DNA of 64,000 bases from an uncultured Aureispira sp. (GTDB lineage: Bacteria; Bacteroidota; Bacteroidia; Chitinophagales; Saprospiraceae). Positions 1-9,350 of the stretch are shown one piece after another (the first letter of the stretch is position 1; every line of letters starts with the position of its first letter). The stretch covers positions 1 to 64,000 of the forward strand of contig CAJQOX010000074.1 of the NCBI GenBank assembly GCA_905480075.1. The letters are read 5' to 3'. The notes beneath the pieces are model-generated. The model worked only from the letters and a program-made list of their open reading frames with translations, had not been told where the DNA came from and did not search any database. The position numbers were made by a program, and so were the translations under genes.

Positions 1-1
1 C

Positions 2-772
2 GACGCTTCACAGATCATCAAAGACATCCAAAAAGAAATCAGACGTTTCAAAGCTTCTGAACGCAATATTTCAGAAATCCTGTCCAAAGGAAAGTATTTA
101 GAGGCCAAATCAGAGAACTATTACCACGTCAGCGCCTTCAACCATCCTTCAATCGCCGCATTTTATAATAAGGACAATCAACTCGACCTCGAACTCTTTT
201 CATGGGGCCTCATACCACATTGGGTAGAGACAGAAGAAAAAGCAGGGGATATTGCTATTAAAACTTTAAATGCAAGAGGAGAAACTATCTTTGAAAAGCC
301 TTCCTTTCGTTATGCGGCTGAACACTTTAGAGTTATTGTTCCTCTTAATGGCTTTTATGAACATCATCACAAAAAGAATAAAAAACTTCCTTATTTTATA
401 AAATCAGGCGACGGCAGAAGATTAATGGTGGCCGGAATAGCCACCGAATGGCTGAATGGAGAGGCTGAAATTACCAAAACACTGAGTATTGTTACTTGCA
501 GTGCCAATGAAACTATGACTTTTATTCACAACAACCCCAAACTCAAAGCAGCAAGAATGCCCCTCATTCTCGATGATGAAAATCTAAATCAGTGGATATA
601 TGGCAGCACAGAAGAGGCTAAATCATTGATAAGGCCCAATATTTCTATCGAGATGGATTATTACACTGTAAAACCCGTCCGGGGCAAAAAATACATCGGA
701 AATTCCCCTGAAATACAGGAAAAACATATTTACCCGGAGACTTATGAACCACCTACCCTTTTTTCTTTTTGA
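2..772 (+). CDS. SOS response-associated peptidase (SRAP/YedK/HMCES family), N-terminus cut by window edge
   Basis: Frame open from base 2 through the 425..772 ORF; SRAP-like segments 'FSWGLIPHW', 'NARGETIFEKPSFR', 'VPLNGFYEHH', 'TCSANETMTFIHN..RMPLIL'. Catalytic Cys2 lies outside the window. Confidence 0.88.
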   Translation, partial: DASQIIKDIQKEIRRFKASERNISEILSKGKYLEAKSENYYHVSAFNHPSIAAFYNKDNQLDLELFSWGLIPHWVETEEKAGDIAIKTLNARGETIFEKPSFRYAAEHFRVIVPLNGFYEHHHKKNKKLPYFIKSGDGRRLMVAGIATEWLNGEAEITKTLSIVTCSANETMTFIHNNPKLKAARMPLILDDENLNQWIYGSTEEAKSLIRPNISIEMDYYTVKPVRGKKYIGNSPEIQEKHIYPETYEPPTLFSF

Positions 773-887
773 TAAGAATTTAATATCAGACTATATTATT
801 TCTGAGGTAATATGTATTGTTCCTTGAATCTGACAATATGATTGCTTATTTTTAATGAGAATATACTTCTGTATAAGTTTATCACCT

Positions 888-1901
888 ATGAATAATAAAA
901 TAAGATATCCTGAGTTAGATGCACTTCGGGGCGTCGCAGTTTTGATGGTACTTCTCTATCATTTTTCACTGAATACTTTAGAGGCAGCCTATGGTTTTAA
1001 ATTTGGCCTGACAGGGGTAGAACTGTTTTTTCTTATCAGTGGCTTTGTAATTTCCTGTAGTATCAATAACGTTAAGAATAGTCTGCATTTTGTCATTAAC
1101 AGGTTTTGCCGACTTTTTCCGACTTATTGGGCATCAGTGAGTTTTACTTTTTCAATTATTTGTCTTTATAATTATAATAAAGGGATTGCGGTGGATTGGA
1201 ATATATATTGGACTAATATGACTATGGTTCAGCACTATCTTTCATTTCCTGACCTGGATATTACCTATTGGACAATGATAATTGAATTGCTTTTTTATCT
1301 TTTTATGGTTCTTGTTTATAGCGCAGGATTGATTAAGTATTTAAGGCTGTGTTCGCTTTGTTTTTGTTTAGTGATACTTTATCAGCTCGTTTTTTCAGAC
1401 AAGCAACAGATGTTAGTCTTTTGTAGTTGGCTACCCTTAATTGAGTTTTTTCCATTGTTTTACTCCGGGATTTTATTTTATCAGATTTTGGTGAATAATA
1501 AAAATACTTTTTTGAGCTATCTCTTAATATTTTTTTGTTTTATAATACAATGTTTACTTTTTGATCTTACAAACAGGTCAAATGACATTTCAGAAGCATC
1601 TTATTATGTTTTGTTGTTCTTGTTTTATATTGTGTTTGTTCTTTTTGTGAACGGAAAATTAAAGTGGATAATTTTAAAGCCTCTGCTTTTAATGGGTAAA
1701 ATATCTTTTTCGCTTTACCTCATACATTATTATTTTTCATGCTGCCATTTAATTCCCTGGATCAAAAATAATATATCAGATAATTTCTGGATTTATAGTT
1801 TCTGTTTTGCTTTGCCTGCCAATATTATAATCGCTGCACTAATTACAAATGTGATCGAAATTCCCATTAACAGAAAATGGAGAAAATTATTGATACAATG
1901 A
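888..1901 (+). CDS. Acyltransferase 3 family membrane protein (OafA/YrhL-like)
   Basis: N-terminal 'RYPELDALRGVAVLMVLLYHF', multiple hydrophobic segments. ORF opens at 855; the ATG at 888 is the more likely start. Confidence 0.85.
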   Translation: MNNKIRYPELDALRGVAVLMVLLYHFSLNTLEAAYGFKFGLTGVELFFLISGFVISCSINNVKNSLHFVINRFCRLFPTYWASVSFTFSIICLYNYNKGIAVDWNIYWTNMTMVQHYLSFPDLDITYWTMIIELLFYLFMVLVYSAGLIKYLRLCSLCFCLVILYQLVFSDKQQMLVFCSWLPLIEFFPLFYSGILFYQILVNNKNTFLSYLLIFFCFIIQCLLFDLTNRSNDISEASYYVLLFLFYIVFVLFVNGKLKWIILKPLLLMGKISFSLYLIHYYFSCCHLIPWIKNNISDNFWIYSFCFALPANIIIAALITNVIEIPINRKWRKLLIQ

Positions 1902-2064
1902 ACCCTGTACCTGGTTTTGTATTTCATTTTTCTATGGTGTTTTTATAATTTATGTCCATGTTTTAGCTTAGGAAGTATACTTCAGTATTATTAACCTAAA
2001 ATCATCTTAATAGCCCTGGATCAATTATTAACCTGAATATTCTTTTTCCTTCAATCCTATTTAC

Positions 2065-2072
2065 TATCTTTG
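2065..2072 (+). promoter_or_regulatory. Bacteroidota-type -7 element (TATCTTTG) upstream of the ALDH gene
   Basis: TAnnTTTG match about 45 bp upstream of ATG 2116. Confidence 0.5.
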
Positions 2073-2115
2073 CGGCATTGATTTAAATTTATCCTTAAAA
2101 ACTTCATTATCAGTT

Positions 2116-3672
2116 ATGCAAGAAGTATTAAAAAAACCAGTTATGCAAGAAGTACTGAATACACTTGGTCTCTCTGAGATTAATTTCGGAACAAGTACAG
2201 GGGCAGATTTTTTTGGTGACAGCAGCCAAAATTTAATTGAATCTTACTCTCCTGTTGATGGTAAGTTGATCGGTAAGGTCAGCACGACTACAAAAGAAGA
2301 ATATGAGCAGGTAATGTCTGCCGCTCAGGATGCTTTCAAAGTATGGCGTTCCACTCCGGCACCTTTGCGTGGAGAAATTGTAAGACAATATGGTGATGCA
2401 TTACGTAAATATAAAGATGAACTCGGTCGTTTGGTTTCCTACGAAATGGGCAAAAGCCTGCAGGAAGGTTTCGGTGAGGTTCAGGAAATGATCGATATCT
2501 GTGATTTTGCTGTTGGCTTGTCCCGTCAGCTTTACGGTCTGAGTATGCACTCTGAACGTCCTTCTCACAGAATGTATGAACAATGGCATCCTATGGGTGT
2601 TGTGGGAATTATCTCTGCCTTTAACTTCCCGGTTGCTGTTTGGGCATGGAATTCGATGATCGCGATGGTCTGCGGAAATGTTTCTGTATGGAAAGGTTCT
2701 GAAAAAACGCCTTTATGTGGTATCGCCTGTCAGAATATCTTTGCGGAGGTGCTCAAAGCAAATGACCTTCCCGAAGGTCTCTGTTCTATTGTTACAGGGA
2801 ATTACGAAGTAGGTGAGTGGATGTCTACGGACAAACGTATGCCTTTGATCTCGGCGACAGGCTCTACAAGAATGGGCAAAATTGTTGCTCAGAAGGTGGC
2901 TGCACGTTTGGGACGCTATCTACTCGAATTGGGTGGTAATAATGCTATTATTGTTACTCCTTCTGCCGATTTGGATGTTACCTTGATCGGTGCTGTCTTT
3001 GGAGCAGTAGGTACCTGTGGTCAGCGTTGTACTTCTACTCGTCGTCTGATTATTCACGATTCTGTTTATGATGCCTTTACTCAGAAACTGGCAAATGCAT
3101 ATACTCAGTTACGTATCGGAGATCCTTTGGATCAGAACAATCATGTCGGACCCTTGATCGATAAAGATGCGGTCGCTATGTACAACAACTCTATAGAAGA
3201 GGCCAAAAAATCCGGTGGCAATGTATTGGTCGAAGGAGGTGTGCTGACAGGGGAAGGCTATGAAAGTGGTTGCTATGTTAAACCTTGTGTTATTGAAGTG
3301 GATGCTCAGTATGAGATTGTCAAACATGAAACCTTTGCACCTATCCTTTATCTGATGAAATATTCTACTCTTGATGAGGCCATGCAAATACAGAATGATG
3401 TTCCTCAGGGCTTGTCTTCTGCTATCATGACAACTAACCTCAGAGATTCTGAACTATTCCTTTCTGCCAACGGTTCTGACTGTGGTATTGCGAATGTCAA
3501 TATCGGTACTTCAGGTGCTGAGATCGGTGGTGCCTTTGGCGGTGAGAAAGAAACTGGTGGTGGACGTGAATCGGGTTCTGATTCCTGGAAAGCTTATATG
3601 CGCAGACAGACAAATACGATCAACTACAGTACGGAGGTTCCTTTGGCACAGGGTATAAAGTTTGATTTTTAG
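2116..3672 (+). CDS. Aldehyde dehydrogenase, ALDH7-like (aminoadipate semialdehyde dehydrogenase family)
   Basis: 'GVVGIISAFNFPVAVWAWN', 'LELGGNNAIIV', 'GTCGQRCTSTRRL'; full-length 518 aa. Confidence 0.9.
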   Translation: MQEVLKKPVMQEVLNTLGLSEINFGTSTGADFFGDSSQNLIESYSPVDGKLIGKVSTTTKEEYEQVMSAAQDAFKVWRSTPAPLRGEIVRQYGDALRKYKDELGRLVSYEMGKSLQEGFGEVQEMIDICDFAVGLSRQLYGLSMHSERPSHRMYEQWHPMGVVGIISAFNFPVAVWAWNSMIAMVCGNVSVWKGSEKTPLCGIACQNIFAEVLKANDLPEGLCSIVTGNYEVGEWMSTDKRMPLISATGSTRMGKIVAQKVAARLGRYLLELGGNNAIIVTPSADLDVTLIGAVFGAVGTCGQRCTSTRRLIIHDSVYDAFTQKLANAYTQLRIGDPLDQNNHVGPLIDKDAVAMYNNSIEEAKKSGGNVLVEGGVLTGEGYESGCYVKPCVIEVDAQYEIVKHETFAPILYLMKYSTLDEAMQIQNDVPQGLSSAIMTTNLRDSELFLSANGSDCGIANVNIGTSGAEIGGAFGGEKETGGGRESGSDSWKAYMRRQTNTINYSTEVPLAQGIKFDF

Positions 3673-3725
3673 ATTTAATGATGTATAATGCAGATTGGAT
3701 ATGATGCCTCTTTGCTTAATAATAT

Positions 3726-3760
3726 AACGCGGACTGCCTTTGGGTGGTCCGCGTTTTTAT
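3726..3760 (+). terminator. Intrinsic terminator after ALDH gene
   Basis: AACGCGGAC ... GTCCGCGTT hairpin followed by T-rich tract. Confidence 0.8.
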
Positions 3761-3803
3761 TTTTGGTTGTTCCGGCAATCATTTCATTTCCTAATCTATT
3801 GAA

Positions 3804-3847
3804 CAAAAAAAAGTCCTGCTGCCAATTTGCAACAGGACTTTTTTTTC
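3804..3847. terminator. Bidirectional intrinsic terminator between convergent genes
   Basis: A-tract + AAGTCCTG ... CAGGACTT stem + T-tract. Confidence 0.8.
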
Positions 3848-3863
3848 TGTTTGGAATGAAACC

Positions 3864-4793
3864 CTACTTCACAGCAGTCACCTTATATCCCTCCTTTCTT
3901 AACAAACGGATAACCCCATTCTCGCCACCAAGGTGTCCGGCTCCCACCGCATAAAAAACAGGCATCTCCTTAGACATTTCACCTATCTTAGGAATCCACT
4001 TTTTGTTTCGGCCATCAAGCATAACTTCCTGATTGTCCATCTCGTCCAGTTCGCCCTGCATAGCAGTCAGCATGCCATCGACATCCTGCTCTTTATATTT
4101 CTCTACCATTTTAGCAAATTCGTTTGCTCCGGAATCCCCCTTTTTGATATTCTGAATCATCTCCACTAAAGCCTCAGCCTGTTCTTTGTAGGGGATTGAG
4201 TTAAATACTGCCATCTGCTCCGCTACTGTTTCCAGTCCGTCAAAGGCCATTTCGGCCTTTCTCGCCTTACTTGTCAATTCCATTTCATACATTTTTACAG
4301 GTCCGTCAATCATCTCTGTATACAAAAGAGATTGCAGAAGCATCGGCTGCCAGCTTTGTGCCATTCCGAACGTCATTTTTGCTTCAGGTGATTTGGATTC
4401 CTCCATAAAGTATTTTTTTACCAGGTCATAATCTTCTTCCGACAACAAGTCGGCCAATGATTTGTCTCCCTGCATAGGGGCTAGTTGCATCATTTGAACT
4501 GCCATTGCCATGGTTTGACTCATGTCTATTTCCATTACCAGCTTTTTACTCTTTTTAAAAGCTTTTTCCATGTTTTTATCCCAAAAGAAATCTTTTTCTG
4601 CGATCAAATGTATTGTTCCGAAAAGATAGGATGGCTTGATTCCATTTCCGGTAACTTTCCACAATAATGATTTTTCAAGTTTTCCTTCTTCAGGAGTAGA
4701 GGATGTTTTGTTATCCTGAGCTTCTGAGTTGTTGAAGGAAACGGCAAGAAGCGCAATAGTAAGAAAGGCAGTTATTTTTTTAAATATGGACAT
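3864..4793 (-). CDS. TraB/GumN family protein (TIKI-like putative metalloprotease), secreted
   Basis: N-terminal signal-like sequence; 'SYLFGTIHLIAEKD' and C-terminal 'VFYAVGAGHLGGENGVIRLLRKEGYKV' motifs. Confidence 0.88.
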   Translation of the reverse strand: MSIFKKITAFLTIALLAVSFNNSEAQDNKTSSTPEEGKLEKSLLWKVTGNGIKPSYLFGTIHLIAEKDFFWDKNMEKAFKKSKKLVMEIDMSQTMAMAVQMMQLAPMQGDKSLADLLSEEDYDLVKKYFMEESKSPEAKMTFGMAQSWQPMLLQSLLYTEMIDGPVKMYEMELTSKARKAEMAFDGLETVAEQMAVFNSIPYKEQAEALVEMIQNIKKGDSGANEFAKMVEKYKEQDVDGMLTAMQGELDEMDNQEVMLDGRNKKWIPKIGEMSKEMPVFYAVGAGHLGGENGVIRLLRKEGYKVTAVK

Positions 4794-4973
4794 TTTAGAT
4801 TTTGTTATAGTAAAATGATGAAATATCGTCTCATCATTATTAATGTGTTACAAGGATGAGAAGTTCAAATTTATTGCCAATTCAGACAAAAGTGCCATTT
4901 TTACCGATAAAATTAAATTTCTGCTAAATAATATCAGTTTTAGTAATGTAGAACAGTAATTTAAGATGTTCTG

Positions 4974-7763
4974 TCAGTCTTTCCTGAGTTTTACATAGCC
5001 AAAGAGTACAAAAAACAAAATAACGCCTATTGCAGCCCATAAAAAGGGAGAACGGAGGAGGGCGCTTTTTTTACCGTATTTTAACTCTATAGAGTCAGTG
5101 TCTCCTGTCTGTATAAAGGCAGCCCAGAAGGCAGGTTGTATGGAAAGTCCTTCTTTGTTCTGATCCAGATAGTCAAGTTTAGCTCTTTGTAATGCCTTGT
5201 CTTTTGTCATGCCGGAAGAAAGGTGGGTGTAAAATAACTTCATGATTTTTGAGGTCGAATAATCATTTACCTGCCATAAACTCATCAAAACAGAGGAGGC
5301 CCCGGCATAGGAAAAAGAATGTGCGAGCGACATAACCCCTTCCCCTTGCTGAAATTTCCCATAGCCTGTCTCACAGGCACTTAATACAACCAGTTCGGCA
5401 TCAATATCCATCTGTGCAATTTCATAGGCCCTCAGAAAATTGTCCTCCTCTTCAGAATTATCTTCAGTAAATACCAGACTGGAAAGGATGGGGTTTTTGT
5501 TGTCTAGCAAACCATGCATGGCAAGATGAATTATTCCAAAATTTTTCGCATTCTCTTTGAAGGTCTTCTCGTTTGCCATTATACCCTTGTAGAATTCACC
5601 CGGTAAAACTTCGCTCATCATGCTTACCTCTTTTTCGGCACCCGGCAAAGGGGACAATCCATCCCGCATCATTCTCGTGCTTCCTCCCCTTGAAGATTCT
5701 GATTTCGAAGCACCTTCTTCAGGGTATTCAGCAGCAAAGGCAAGTATCCCTTTTTCTGATATCATGCGTTTTTCTTTTTCTTTTTTCTTGCCAAGCATAA
5801 TGGTAGCAGAATAATTATAACTGACAGGATAGTCTTTTATCAGGAATGGATAACTTTTGTATACTCTTGGGTTTTCAGGGTCTGAAGTCAAAAAAGTTTC
5901 AAAAGGAATATGTGCCAGGTGTTGGTCGGGTACAATGATTAAATGTTGCCCTTTTTTTACCTTTTTTAAAGGGCCCGCTAAAAATGTCTCATGGAAATAA
6001 CGGGCAGCGGCAGTGTATATTGAATCTGATAAGGTGACGTTTTGAGCAATGAAACGGTAGTTTGTCAATGTTTTTCGTAACATAATTGTATGATGCTTGT
6101 CCTTGGCTCGGTCTATCTGCAATGGAAAAATATCAAGACTGTTTTTTGTTACTACAAAAACATAATGCATCTGAATTCCCAGGGCATATTCTATTAGAAC
6201 AGCATCGTCCTTTGCTAAAAAATTCTGAACTGATTTTAAATCGCCAAGGCCAATTTCATATCGGTGGTTATAATAATCAGGGTATTCTACCATTAACTCT
6301 TTTTTGAAATTTTCTATTTCACGGTTCAGGCTGTTAATTGATTGTTGAATCTCATTTAAGTCCTCCTCGTTGTTTGTTTCTATTTTTATTTTTTGCAAAG
6401 ACTTTAATTTTTGTTGATATTCTTTTTCTTTTATCTTCATTTCCTCGGGCAAATCCACCAAAGATTGATTTTCCTTTGAACGAAGGGCATTGACCAATAA
6501 GGTAGATTTGCTGCGTTCTGAGTAAAAGAAGGCATCTTCCAGGTATTTTTTATCTTTTGTACTCTTATAAAGCTCATGGGCATAAAATATACTTCTGTCA
6601 AACAAAATAGCTGCGCCAAGTCGGAATAGTATCAATTTGTTTTCTTCAGAAAGATAACTGTCCATCAGTTGTTCGCCATACTTTGCCATCGCTTGCACGA
6701 CCTTATAACCTTCCTTTAATTCCTCGATGTTATGGGTGTTGTCATACTTTTGCTTATATAATTCAATGCTGTACATCATGATAGCTGCCTGTGCACAGGT
6801 AGCAAGAAAGTCGTTGTTAAAAGTCAGCTGCTCGGCCATGTCAGGAATATTGTCGATTTCCATTATGTTGCTGCTGTTGCTCAGAAAAGCCTTGATATAA
6901 CATCTGTTTGCAGCGTCGAAATCTTTGATGACAGAATAGGCAAAACCATATTGAGTCCATATTCTGGCATTAATAAGGTTTTTTGTGGAAATAAGCCGGT
7001 CTGCTATAGGTTCATATTTATTTAATAACTTTTTTGCTTCTTCTGTTTTAGCTGACCAGCCATAAATTTCGGCAAGATTTGCTGCAACACTGATAGCAAG
7101 GTCAGGATGCTTTTCTGATAGTTCCATTGCTTTGAAGTAACTTTCGTAAGATTTTGAAAAGTTATATTGGTTTTTGTATATGGCCCCAAGATTATTATAG
7201 AAAATCGCAGAATACTTACTGTCTGCTTGCTTGTTTGCTTCAAGAAGTACTATTCCCTCTTTGCATAAACCCTTTGCTTTTGTCCAGTTTTTTACTTTTG
7301 CATAAACAATGATATTTTCATTCAGAGCATGCCAATAGGCCATAGAGTTCTCACCGGCAATATTCAAAACCGTATTCAATATCTCCTGATACATGCCTTG
7401 TGCCTCTGAATATCGTATCAATAACATATATGAACAGGATAAATCCAATAAGGAGTTAGTGTAGTTCAGGTTGTTAGTGCCATAAATTTCTTTATTGATA
7501 TCCAAGGCTTTTTGAAAGGAATTCATCGCATATTCGTGTTCCCCCAGGTTCTGAAACTGATGCCCGGCAGCCTTGAACTTTTTTGCGTGCTCCAGGTTTT
7601 TTTCTTTCTTATTTTTGCATAGTTCGTTATATGATGCTACACAGGCTTCAAAGCTCATGTCATTATGCTGTATTACAGATTCAGGGAAAACCAAAAAGTT
7701 TTGTCCGTAAACAAAGGAGTGATTAAATGAGGTCACCAATAAAAGAATCAGTATCTGTTTCAT
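4974..7763 (-). CDS. TPR repeat protein with C-terminal CHAT (caspase-like) domain and terminal TM helix
   Basis: Signal peptide-like N-terminus, TPR-like repeats, 'IIHLAMHG' (His) and 'LVVLSACETGYGKFQQGEGVMSLAHSFSYAGASSVLMSLWQVND' (Cys) CHAT motifs, C-terminal 'FLWAAIGVILFFVLFGYVKLRKD'. Confidence 0.9.
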   Translation of the reverse strand: MKQILILLLVTSFNHSFVYGQNFLVFPESVIQHNDMSFEACVASYNELCKNKKEKNLEHAKKFKAAGHQFQNLGEHEYAMNSFQKALDINKEIYGTNNLNYTNSLLDLSCSYMLLIRYSEAQGMYQEILNTVLNIAGENSMAYWHALNENIIVYAKVKNWTKAKGLCKEGIVLLEANKQADSKYSAIFYNNLGAIYKNQYNFSKSYESYFKAMELSEKHPDLAISVAANLAEIYGWSAKTEEAKKLLNKYEPIADRLISTKNLINARIWTQYGFAYSVIKDFDAANRCYIKAFLSNSSNIMEIDNIPDMAEQLTFNNDFLATCAQAAIMMYSIELYKQKYDNTHNIEELKEGYKVVQAMAKYGEQLMDSYLSEENKLILFRLGAAILFDRSIFYAHELYKSTKDKKYLEDAFFYSERSKSTLLVNALRSKENQSLVDLPEEMKIKEKEYQQKLKSLQKIKIETNNEEDLNEIQQSINSLNREIENFKKELMVEYPDYYNHRYEIGLGDLKSVQNFLAKDDAVLIEYALGIQMHYVFVVTKNSLDIFPLQIDRAKDKHHTIMLRKTLTNYRFIAQNVTLSDSIYTAAARYFHETFLAGPLKKVKKGQHLIIVPDQHLAHIPFETFLTSDPENPRVYKSYPFLIKDYPVSYNYSATIMLGKKKEKEKRMISEKGILAFAAEYPEEGASKSESSRGGSTRMMRDGLSPLPGAEKEVSMMSEVLPGEFYKGIMANEKTFKENAKNFGIIHLAMHGLLDNKNPILSSLVFTEDNSEEEDNFLRAYEIAQMDIDAELVVLSACETGYGKFQQGEGVMSLAHSFSYAGASSVLMSLWQVNDYSTSKIMKLFYTHLSSGMTKDKALQRAKLDYLDQNKEGLSIQPAFWAAFIQTGDTDSIELKYGKKSALLRSPFLWAAIGVILFFVLFGYVKLRKD

Positions 7764-8120
7764 TTTGTATTATTTTTCTATTCAGAAATCCGAAAATGAG
7801 AGTTGAGTTTCTTCTCAGGATTAAAAAAGGGCATGGCTTAACAAATTATTACCCTAAATTAATATAATTGTTTACCAATTTTGTGCTTTAAATAAAAAAC
7901 TAAACAATTTTATTCTTGTTAAGTTTTTAAATGAAAGTTAAATTTCTTTTAAAGGATCATTTATAAATCATTGGTTTCTGATAATTAATAATATTATTCA
8001 TATGATGACTTGATTTTATTTTCATTGAAAAACAGAAATCCTCAAATATTTACTAATTTTGTTTTTTGAATTGAAAAACTCAATTTATCCCTTTTTTTAA
8101 GATAAGCCTTAATAATAAAT

Positions 8121-9350
8121 ATGTATCCTAATTTACGGTATGCTTTTTATGATATCCTCGGATTGGATATCCCTGCCCTCAGCCTTATTCAGACCTATGG
8201 TTTTTTTCTTGCCTTTACCTTTGTTTGCTGTGGTCTTGCACTCAGGGCCGACCTGATGAGGAGAGAGAAGTTGGGTCTGTTACATGGAGTAGAAGAAGAA
8301 AAGCAGGTAGGTGGGGCCTTATCGGTGGCGGACGTTCTAACTAATGTGTTCATGGGCTTTTTGTTGGGGTTTAAAGGCTTTTATGCTATGGCTTATCCGC
8401 AGCTTTTTACCGGTTCCAATGCGAAAGATTATCTGTTTTCCCTGGAACATGGCTATTGGTGGGCAGGAATTTTACTTGCTCTTGTTTTTGTTTTTTTTAA
8501 ATACAGAGATAATAAGAAAGAAAGTGCGGAATATCCTGAAAGACAGAGGATTAAAGAAATGGTTATGCCCCACAAAAGGGTAGGAGATATAGTTATTCTT
8601 GCTGCGGTCAGTGGTATTGTAGGGGCTAAGTTGTTGTATATGACAGAAAGGGATTATCCTACATGGTCTGCCATGATTCAGGACTTTTTCAGTGGCAGCG
8701 GATTGGCAGTTTATGGTGGTTTTATTCTGGCTTTCTTTGTGGTGTCTTATTATGTAAGATCAAAAAAAATACCACTGAGTCAATTGCTCGATGCCTGTGC
8801 CCCGGCTATGATTCTCGGTACCGGCCTTGGTCGACTTGGTTGTCATTTTTCAGGTGATGGGGATTGGGGAGATCCAAATCCTTATGCAAAACCTTTTGAA
8901 TGGCTCCCGGATTGGTTGTGGGCCTATAATTACCCGAATAATGTGATGAATCAGAATTTATTGATGGATGATTGTTATTATCCTGCTGATTTTGGCGACT
9001 ACTGTCATATGCTGACCAAACCGGTTTTTCCAACCCCTATTTATGAACTGATTATTTGCCTTGTTATTTTTGCCATTCTATGGAAACTAAGGCATCGTGT
9101 CAGATTACATGGTATTGTATTTAGTGTATATCTTATTTTTACCGGCCTTGAACGATATCTTTTGGAAATGATCCGGGTTAATGATGATTATAGTATTGCA
9201 GGTTTTAATTTATCTCAGGCTCAGTATATTGCAATGGCACTTTTTTCTGTCGGAGTGGTTCTGACGACAGTTCTGCTTATTAAACAGCGTAAAATGACTG
9301 ATGCTACTCAGGTACTGACCGGGGAAGATCGTAAAATACATAATGAGTAG
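8121..9350 (+). CDS. lgt: Prolipoprotein diacylglyceryl transferase
   Basis: 'GRLGCHFSGDGDWGDPNP' Lgt-signature variant, 'FPTPIYELIICLVIFAILWKLR', 'GLERYLLEMIRVN'; multi-TM. Confidence 0.88.
   Translation: MYPNLRYAFYDILGLDIPALSLIQTYGFFLAFTFVCCGLALRADLMRREKLGLLHGVEEEKQVGGALSVADVLTNVFMGFLLGFKGFYAMAYPQLFTGSNAKDYLFSLEHGYWWAGILLALVFVFFKYRDNKKESAEYPERQRIKEMVMPHKRVGDIVILAAVSGIVGAKLLYMTERDYPTWSAMIQDFFSGSGLAVYGGFILAFFVVSYYVRSKKIPLSQLLDACAPAMILGTGLGRLGCHFSGDGDWGDPNPYAKPFEWLPDWLWAYNYPNNVMNQNLLMDDCYYPADFGDYCHMLTKPVFPTPIYELIICLVIFAILWKLRHRVRLHGIVFSVYLIFTGLERYLLEMIRVNDDYSIAGFNLSQAQYIAMALFSVGVVLTTVLLIKQRKMTDATQVLTGEDRKIHNE

Noticed and set aside
3688-3954. 88-aa plus-strand ORF after ALDH
   Set aside because: Spans two intrinsic terminator hairpins and overlaps the 3' end of the TraB gene; not a plausible CDS.
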